The notes under the pieces: generated by a model | Told to the model about the DNA's origin: nothing | Databases searched by the model: none | What the model saw: only the letters and a program-made list of their open reading frames with translations | Assembly (NCBI GenBank): GCA_949126835.1 | Contig: OX421497.1 | Location: 12,371,132-12,435,131 of the forward strand | Reading direction: 5' to 3' | DNA length: 64,000 bases | Source: Anisus vortex | Lineage: Eukaryota > Mollusca > Gastropoda > Planorbidae | Shown: one piece after another, positions 62,201-64,000 of the stretch | Layout: every line of letters starts with the position of its first letter | Position numbering within the stretch: the stretch's first letter is position 1 | Made by a program: the position numbers and the translations under genes

Positions 62201-62972
62201 CGAGCCAGGAGAGTAAAAATAAATATTCCAGGTCAACTACAGCATCGGCGTAACATAAGCCTACGACAACTAGCCATAACAACTCAAATCCCCCAGTCAC
62301 GTCCATGACATCCTCAACAGTGGAGCATGAACTAACTAAAAGGGTAAAGCTCAGGATATCATGTAATATTTACCTTTTGAATATTAAGATCTGGTGGAAT
62401 ACAGGTTGTGGTTTCCAATAAAAATTGCAAATATAGTTTTTTTACAGTCACTATCACTTCAAAAAATTATGTAATTATTTCAATTATCTCCCCTTCCTAA
62501 GTAATTTAATCACTAAGAATTATAATAGAAAGACAACAGGGATGAGTGACTAATATAATGATCACCTATTGTTTGCATGCCTTTAACTAATAGCATGTAC
62601 CATTTGAATAAAGAAAAAAAAGTGCAAGGATGGAGCCTTAGTTCAGCAGTCAAGCTCTCTAATCTAATCTCATCTTTCATTCCACAACTTTACCAGTAAA
62701 GCAAAAACGTTTTTTGATTGTAATGAGCATAATATGCCAATCTTAATACGTCAATCTGTTTAGAAAAAACACTAAATTCCTTACTTATTACCATGCCTGT
62801 CAATGGTGGCACTGAGATGGATTGGTTCGTCACTACAGGAATACAGTATCCGGTCATCCAATGGCAATAGATCCACATCATGAAAAACAAAACAAGTGAA
62901 GTCAGCCATCTTCAAGGACTCCACAAATCCAACATTCAACAAAAGAGCTCGATTAAAAGGTATGCCCGTTTC
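59213..62972 (-). CDS. Beta-1,4-galactosyltransferase-like glycosyltransferase (GT7 family), 3' exons
   Basis: Exons: 62785-62972, 60230-60352, 59674-59766, 59213-59387; GT-AG introns with matching phases. The products read as the GT7 catalytic domain: FNRALLLNVGF, the metal-binding FHDVDLLPLDD (DVD), then HLSATIDRH, IFGGAVMLT, the acceptor and catalytic loop GWGGEDDD, HSKEDQEDR and the late motif RIHQDGLNTL. These type II Golgi enzymes transfer Gal or GalNAc/GlcNAc from a UDP-sugar to a terminal GlcNAc. The cytosolic tail, membrane anchor, stem and first part of the catalytic domain must lie beyond 64,000. The residue before FGG is Ile where vertebrate B4GALT1 has Tyr289. The donor at 62785 (AA|GTAAGG) is chosen over one 7 bases earlier because only it keeps frame. 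In the last exon a stop occurs at 59213-59215, but a perfect GTAAGT at 59227 could splice to a further exon. The intron between the first two exons holds a solo LTR. Confidence 0.88.
60954..62310. mobile_element. Solo LTR (1.36 kb) with 5-bp target duplication
   Basis: Starts TGTCACGG and ends CCATGACA, giving TGTCA/TGACA inverted ends. TCCTC precedes at 60949-60953 and follows at 62311-62315. No internal region or second LTR is present, and the sequence differs from the LTR at 5477. It contains a C-rich stretch and an AATAAA-type signal near its right side. It lies in an intron of the glycosyltransferase gene. Short ORFs in it are not genes. Confidence 0.8.
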
Positions 62973-63095
62973 CTGAAGATAAATAGTAGAGAATACAAGA
63001 AACTTACTAATTAAATCTATGAGTAAGCATGTTGTAATGTTTGTACATTTTCCACAATTGTATATAGCTTATGATTCTTGCACAGTGGTCTAGAG

Positions 63096-63301
63096 CAGGG
63101 GTCGGCCACCTAAGGCCCACATGCCAGACTTGGCACGCAGAGCTATTTTCATTAGCACGCGGAAAACTCCCAGCAGGCATTACAAGTCTTTTCTTCAAGA
63201 AACTTGAAGTGCTAAAGCAGGATGATTTATGACTGTTAGCACACTGAGTAAATTAGAAATCTAAATTTGGCACACTATTGTCAAAAGGTTGCCGACCCCT
63301 G
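63096..63301. mobile_element. Short hAT MITE with perfect 8-bp duplication
   Basis: 206 bp; ends CAGGGGTCGGCCACC and GGTTGCCGACCCCTG; GTCTAGAG at 63088-63095 and 63302-63309. Internally deleted relative of the hAT at 4691-14586 (shared GCCAGACTTGGCACGCAGAG). Confidence 0.92.
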
Positions 63302-63309
63302 GTCTAGAG

Positions 63310-64000
63310 GCATTAGGACAGATAGCCAGGTGTCAGGTTCAAACCCAGGTATAGAAGCCAGGATAATTACCTAGAGGGAAGTTCTATTGCTTGCTACACA
63401 ATCCCTTTTAACGCTTCATATCACTGAAACAAATGTTGCTTCACTACCATATGGACACTCATGTTCTAATTGTAAGGAGTACTTATTTAAACTCTTGCGG
63501 TAGAAAATGATCATTGGATGTTAAAAAGGGGTATTAGTCTCTTGATACACTTAACTCTTTCAGAACCATGGATATAGTTTATTGTAAAGAAGATCTGTGA
63601 TGATTTAAAATATATATGGTTGTTTTAGTGGGACATAATTTGTATAATCTCTAACCCGGTGTTAATGTATAGAATAAACGAGTGACGTTTTACGATAAAA
63701 ACAATGACGTAGGAGTTAGATTGAACGTAGCGTACATTTGAAGATAAAGACAGACGACCTAAGAATTTGGTAGTGGAAAGACGTGTTTTAGACTAGGCTA
63801 TATAAACTGTTGAGTATTTGAATTCATCTTGTACATAAATTGCATTAAATATTGAGTTCTCATTTTTACTACAAGCCGGCAGTTTGTTCATTGATTATCA
63901 TTATATAATGTGATCTCCCTGAGAGTTGTATACATAGTAATTACAAAATAACGGTCACAAGATCAATAGTATAGTTTTCTTTAAACATAATTGTTAATTT
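63310..64000. other. Intron or upstream sequence of the glycosyltransferase gene
   Basis: 63310-63400 resembles a degraded tRNA-derived SINE head (GGTTCAAACCC). No earlier GT7 exon could be found up to the window edge. Confidence 0.4.

Overview
The window is nuclear DNA of an animal, most likely a mollusc and probably a gastropod snail. That assignment is an inference from AT-rich intron-bearing genes, tRNA-derived SINEs, hAT and foldback-like DNA elements and a Gmr1-type LTR retrotransposon. It is not bacterial. Two host genes can be modelled, both on the minus strand; nearly everything else is mobile elements, their nested remains and tandem repeats.

Layout. 0-4.1 kb: SINE and MITE fragments, then a 2-kb TAGA-type microsatellite. 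4.1-14.7 kb: a nest of elements. An old LINE remnant was split by a hAT element (8-bp duplication CTCTAGTG); that was split by a young Gmr1-like LTR retrotransposon (1.07-kb LTRs), which lost its reverse transcriptase region where a non-LTR fragment lies. 14.7-26.6 kb: a second, minus-oriented copy of the same hAT family. It contains a 4.25-kb array of 21/23-bp monomers that appears to have grown out of the hAT sequence itself, and it is split by several MITEs. 29.6-32.0 kb: an almost intact 5'-truncated LINE with one in-frame stop.

34.0-46.7 kb: a nine-exon ankyrin-repeat gene (561 codons plus stop, phases consistent at every junction). Its introns hold MITEs in inverted orientation, a 4 x 63-bp repeat, a SINE and a 3 x 500-bp tandem triplication. 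47.6-49.85 kb: a complete foldback-type transposon with long arms of short degenerate repeats and a perfect 8-bp target duplication, followed head-on by a second solo arm. 50-57 kb: short hAT MITEs, a 53-bp minisatellite carrying a SINE, and a hAT-type TIR unit enclosing a LINE tail. 59.2-63.0 kb: the 3' exons of a glycosyltransferase family 7 (beta-1,4-galactosyltransferase-like) gene, with a 1.36-kb solo LTR in one intron; its 5' exons lie outside the window.

The host genes show no sign of working together. The most interesting material is structural: birth of a satellite inside a transposon, the foldback element, and inverted MITEs around one ankyrin-gene exon. All splice sites, repeat boundaries and homologies were read by eye; no alignments or searches were run.
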